Below are positions 5,650 to 8,570 of a stretch of 8,570 bases of DNA, one piece after another. Position 1 is the first letter of the stretch. Every line of letters begins with the position of its first letter. The position numbers were made by a program, and so were the translations under genes. The notes beneath the pieces were generated by a model. The model was not told where the DNA came from. It saw nothing but the letters and a program-made list of their open reading frames with translations, and made no database searches. This DNA comes from an uncultured Verrucomicrobiota bacterium (lineage in GTDB: Bacteria; Verrucomicrobiota; Verrucomicrobiia; Chthoniobacterales; SZAS-18): assembly GCA_937873255.1 (NCBI GenBank), contig CALMVM010000391.1:1453-10022 (forward strand), in the 5' to 3' direction.

Positions 5650-7134
5650 ATGAATCAGGTCATCATCATTGGTGCTGGGAGCGTGGGCGCGAACGCGGCC
5701 CTCGCATTGAAGGAGTACGGTTACGATGTGATTCTGATTGACCATGCCGACGACATCTTGGCGGGCGCGGCGCAAGTCACCTGCGTGAATCACGGCGACG
5801 GGTTCGAGTACTACGAGAAGGACCACACCGTCACTGGCTACGATTGCATCGACGGCGCGATGACCAAGGGTCTCATCTACCCTCTAGGAAAACTGCACAC
5901 GGAGGTGTGTGATGCCTCCCATCCCATCCGCTTCTTCCTGACTCTCGGCACCGTTCATCAATCAAACGTCGTGGCCGATGATTTCCACCGGAACGTCGAG
6001 GCTATGCGGGCGCATTTCGAGAAGCAGTTCAACGCAGTAGCTGCGGCGAGAAACTGGAGCGTGGACGATGCGGAAAAGCATTTCTTGCGCGTGCCGCAAA
6101 ATTTCTGTCGGCTTCTAGAAGCTGACGAGTACAGCGATACCGGCGCAGGCGAAGTGATAGTGGCTTACGCAGGATCAAGTTTCGGTATCAACATGCCGAA
6201 CTATTATGCCTGCGTAAAGGCTGCTTTGCGGAAGTATCAAATAGATTGCAGGTTCAATGCCGCTACTGAGTCCATCGAGAAGACAGGCGGACGGTACAAG
6301 GTCCATGCCGGAGGCTGCACGTTCTCCGCCGATCATGTGTTGCTTTGTGCCGGAAACCAAATTCCCGCTTTGTCGGATCTAGTTTGCAACGAACCTCGCA
6401 TCAACAGGTTTTCGGGCACGTTTTATTTGAACAGCATGACTTATCTCAAGCTGCCAGCCACTTCGGATGCCCGTGTTTTAGAGCAAACGCATCACATCAA
6501 CTTCGCCCTCAAACAAGAACACGGCGGAATGTTTGCCTGTCTCGTGCCTCCCACCCCGAGTGAAGAGGGATACGCTGCTGTCTACTATCCATCGCCGAAA
6601 GGCAGTCAGCGACGCGTGCATATTTACAAAGACGCCAGTTTTGGGCCGACACCAGATGAGTGGGAATGCCTCATCAAGGAAGGTATCCGGCCAGAAGATG
6701 ATCCCAATCTACCCCGCATCATGCATCAAATGGAGAAGCTCTATCCCTTCCTTCGGGGTTATGCGAAAGTCGATAGGACCGAATGCCGTCCGGTGTTCAA
6801 CCCGGCCAACGACGAGAACGATCACGGCTTGAAGCGCAGCATCAGGGCCATCTCAGCGGTGAATGGTCCCATCACCGAAGATGAGCGCGTAACTGCTTGG
6901 TCGGCACCAAAGTGGACCAATGCAGAACTGGTCGCGCTGATGGCGGTAGATCATGTGATCAAAGACGTTGAGGGTAAAGGTTTGCCGAAGGATAAGTACG
7001 CGGGATGCGGGCCGACAAATATCCACGTTGCAGAGGTGACAGAGCGGTTCTGTCTGCAAAACCTCGCTGCTGATATTAAGGATGCGCGCAAGTTTGCCCG
7101 AAAATGCAAGTTGCCAGAAAGGATAATTGGGTAG
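5650..7134 (+). CDS. FAD-dependent oxidoreductase, DAO superfamily
   Basis: A 494-residue flavoenzyme predicted to oxidise an amine, amino acid or hydroxy-acid-type substrate in the cytosol; the substrate cannot be read from sequence. The N-terminus is a Rossmann dinucleotide-binding unit, VIIIGAGSVG with G8-x-G10-x-x-G13, and D31 at the end of the second strand to hold the FAD ribose. HVLLCAGN (about 229-236) is the usual ATG-like FAD contact of DAO enzymes, and near the C-terminus WSAPKWT (417-423) resembles the GGKWT segment of GlpA/GlpD-type glycerol-3-phosphate dehydrogenases. The NHGDGFEYYEKDHTVTGYDC stretch (about 51-70) is distinctive and unknown to me. The ATG has AGGA nine bases upstream. 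It lies between the membrane protein and the cyclase with short gaps, so the three are probably one transcript. Its G+C is higher than that of both neighbours, hinting at a mosaic origin. Confidence 0.85.
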   Translation: MNQVIIIGAGSVGANAALALKEYGYDVILIDHADDILAGAAQVTCVNHGDGFEYYEKDHTVTGYDCIDGAMTKGLIYPLGKLHTEVCDASHPIRFFLTLGTVHQSNVVADDFHRNVEAMRAHFEKQFNAVAAARNWSVDDAEKHFLRVPQNFCRLLEADEYSDTGAGEVIVAYAGSSFGINMPNYYACVKAALRKYQIDCRFNAATESIEKTGGRYKVHAGGCTFSADHVLLCAGNQIPALSDLVCNEPRINRFSGTFYLNSMTYLKLPATSDARVLEQTHHINFALKQEHGGMFACLVPPTPSEEGYAAVYYPSPKGSQRRVHIYKDASFGPTPDEWECLIKEGIRPEDDPNLPRIMHQMEKLYPFLRGYAKVDRTECRPVFNPANDENDHGLKRSIRAISAVNGPITEDERVTAWSAPKWTNAELVALMAVDHVIKDVEGKGLPKDKYAGCGPTNIHVAEVTERFCLQNLAADIKDARKFARKCKLPERIIG

Positions 7135-7158
7135 TCATTTTGAGCAAGTCAATCATCC

Positions 7159-8208
7159 ATGCACCACGAACACACAACACCAGATATCAACATATCAGCC
7201 AACTTCTTGCTGTTCGCGGATGTCAAAGGATTTAGTAAATTGGATGAATACCAATGCAAAACATTCTTTTCAGACGTAATTCCACTAATGGCTGCAGTGA
7301 TAAATGGCGAAAATAAGCCAAAATACTGCAATACTTGGGGAGACGCCGTTTTTGCGGTGTTTGACGACGCTGAAAAAGCGGCAGGCTGTGCTCTTGAGCT
7401 ATGTGAGCGGTTTGCGGCCAAAACTAAGCGATGGAAAAAACATCACGGCTTGCCTGACGATTTAGCAATCCGTGTTTCGCTCCATTTTGGAGCATGCTAC
7501 GAATCTGATAACAAGATCACAGGCAGGAAAGTATATCTAGGTTCTAACGTAAATCTCGCGGCACGCATTGAGCCGATTGTTGTGGGGAATCAGGTTTGGG
7601 CGACGGAGAGATTCGTAAATGCATTAGAAAAAGACTATAAAGAGTCATTATTTTTGTTCCCTTTGGGAAAACGAGAACTGGTCAAAGGATGGGGGGCCGA
7701 AACCTTGCACCGCTTATCGCGTCATCCAATTGACGAAAAGACCGCGCTTGCGGGAACGCATTCGTCCGACCTTATGCACCCTGTTTTGAGCATCCATCAT
7801 ATCAGCTTGCCAGTTTCTAACCTCAAACGATCTGTTAAGTTTTATCAAGATGTCTTGAAGTTGCGGCAGGCAGACGCACCAGAAATCATGGATGCAACAA
7901 AACGCAGGCTGGCGTTCAAGTTTCCTGGCGTATGGTTTCATCTTCCAAACGGCCAACAACTTCACCTGATTCCGCACGTGAAGACAGATGCGCCGGTGAC
8001 GTTCAGAAACACAAAAGAAATCCATCTTAAAGATGTCCATTTTGCATTGGCGGTTAGAGATTACGAAGCTATGTGTGCAATGCTCGACGCGAGTGATTCT
8101 TTAATTGTAAAAGAAGATGGTCCGATGAGGTTCCAATGTTATATCCTTGATCCTGATTCGCATGTTATTGAGATCACCAGTTCGACCGGGCCAAAACCGA
8201 ATGCCTAG
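7159..8208 (+). CDS. Class III nucleotide cyclase fused to a VOC (glyoxalase-type) domain
   Basis: A 349-residue soluble fusion. Residues 14-185 form a class III cyclase catalytic domain, which turns a nucleoside triphosphate into a cyclic nucleotide. FADVKGFSKL gives metal ligand D21, NTWGDAVFAVF gives D62, and GSNVNLAAR gives the transition-state pair N132 and R136. The positions that choose the base in adenylyl (Lys, Asp) or guanylyl (Glu, Cys) cyclases appear to be N58 and V125, so the product is uncertain. Residues 207-343 form a VOC domain with the four-ligand pattern complete: H214 (HHISLPV), H269 (QLHLIP), H294 (VHFALAV) and E338 (HVIEI). It could be a metalloenzyme or a small-molecule binding unit controlling the cyclase. 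There is no membrane segment. The gene starts 24 bases after the oxidoreductase stop, has no strong Shine-Dalgarno, and is A+T-rich (33-37% G+C in two sampled 60-base stretches). Confidence 0.88.
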   Translation: MHHEHTTPDINISANFLLFADVKGFSKLDEYQCKTFFSDVIPLMAAVINGENKPKYCNTWGDAVFAVFDDAEKAAGCALELCERFAAKTKRWKKHHGLPDDLAIRVSLHFGACYESDNKITGRKVYLGSNVNLAARIEPIVVGNQVWATERFVNALEKDYKESLFLFPLGKRELVKGWGAETLHRLSRHPIDEKTALAGTHSSDLMHPVLSIHHISLPVSNLKRSVKFYQDVLKLRQADAPEIMDATKRRLAFKFPGVWFHLPNGQQLHLIPHVKTDAPVTFRNTKEIHLKDVHFALAVRDYEAMCAMLDASDSLIVKEDGPMRFQCYILDPDSHVIEITSSTGPKPNA

Positions 8209-8248
8209 AACCGGAGAATGGTTACTGCCGACAAAGCGTCTTTTCGTT

Positions 8249-8570
8249 TCAATCGATAATCATATCGCGCAACGGGGCATCCGGCACGACCCAAGGGCTT
8301 TCGGTGAAACGTCGAGCTTTAATAAAACGGAGAATGTAGTCTTGATGTAACCAATCGACCAAAGCAAAAAAGATTTTGCGCCGCTCAGCCCTATGAAACG
8401 GATAGTGCAAATCCTCGAACGAATTGTATCCGAGGGCCGATTGATGAAAGTGAGGAAGGAAGGCGTAAGGGCTAGAATACTGTTGTGAATTATTACTTGG
8501 CCTGCCGACATCGGGGTTGACGTGACTTCGCTTTTTCGAGCCGGGTGCTGAGTTAGTCTGGGGTGCCAAC
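8249..8570 (-). CDS. Hypothetical protein, C-terminal fragment running off the window
   Basis: The frame is open from the right edge to a TGA at 8249-8251, so the start lies outside the window; the TTG near 8569 is unlikely to be the true start. The visible 106 residues include a low-complexity lead (SNNSQQYSSPY) and then a well-formed segment with ALGYNSFEDLHYPFHRAERRKIFFALVDWLHQDYILRFIKARRFTESPWVVPDAPL, aromatic and charged, with the look of a real folded protein. I do not recognise the family. It converges on the operon ending at 8208, with 40 bases between the stops and no clear terminator there. Confidence 0.55.
   Translation of the reverse strand, partial: LAPQTNSAPGSKKRSHVNPDVGRPSNNSQQYSSPYAFLPHFHQSALGYNSFEDLHYPFHRAERRKIFFALVDWLHQDYILRFIKARRFTESPWVVPDAPLRDMIID

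Noticed and set aside
1..8570. tRNA gene as integration site for the recombinase
   Set aside because: I scanned for a T-arm GTTCGA-type sequence with a matching acceptor stem on both strands and found none, so the attachment site is not a tRNA inside this window.

Overview
The window looks like an accessory region from a soil- or water-type member of the Verrucomicrobiota. I infer this from memory, without a search, from two protein families I associate with that phylum: the small secreted-looking but signal-less fibronectin type III protein (3705-4343), and the tyrosine recombinase with a TGGSQ box and an HSYRYAW box (1385-2389). Base composition is a mosaic. One sampled 60-base stretch of the fibronectin gene is about 72% G+C (3901-3960), while samples from the last operon are about 37% (4741-4800 and 7201-7260).

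Left third (1-2400): a structured inverted-repeat element sits at 159-296. It is followed by a recombinase module: a minus-strand ribbon-helix-helix-like protein (417-824), a divergent plus-strand helix-turn-helix protein (987 onward) and a convergent minus-strand tyrosine recombinase (1385-2389). The divergent promoter region carries two short dyads, and a long hairpin lies between the two convergent genes. This looks like a resident integrative or mobile module with its own DNA-binding regulators.

Middle (2400-3700): about 1.3 kb without a convincing gene but rich in sequence structure. It holds two copies of a paired direct repeat behind the recombinase, a cluster of IS200/IS605-type hairpins with no transposase, and a degenerate repeat of about 21 bp built on TTCC...GGAA. 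It reads as a graveyard or landing zone for small elements. The G+C-rich fibronectin type III gene follows.

Right half (4344-8570): directly after the fibronectin gene the composition drops and a three-gene same-strand unit begins, with gaps of 27 and 24 bases. It encodes a two-helix membrane protein with a cytosolic domain resembling PLD-like/DUF5919-type sensor domains, an FAD-dependent oxidoreductase of the DAO superfamily, and a class III nucleotide cyclase fused in frame to a complete VOC (glyoxalase-type) metalloenzyme domain. The cyclase keeps its metal and transition-state residues but not the usual purine-specifying pair. A membrane protein next to a cyclase of uncertain base specificity recalls the logic of cyclic-nucleotide defence systems such as Pycsar, but the oxidoreductase and the VOC fusion do not belong to any such system I know. 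This is the best candidate here for something undescribed. A partial convergent gene of unknown function (8249-8570, minus) closes the window.
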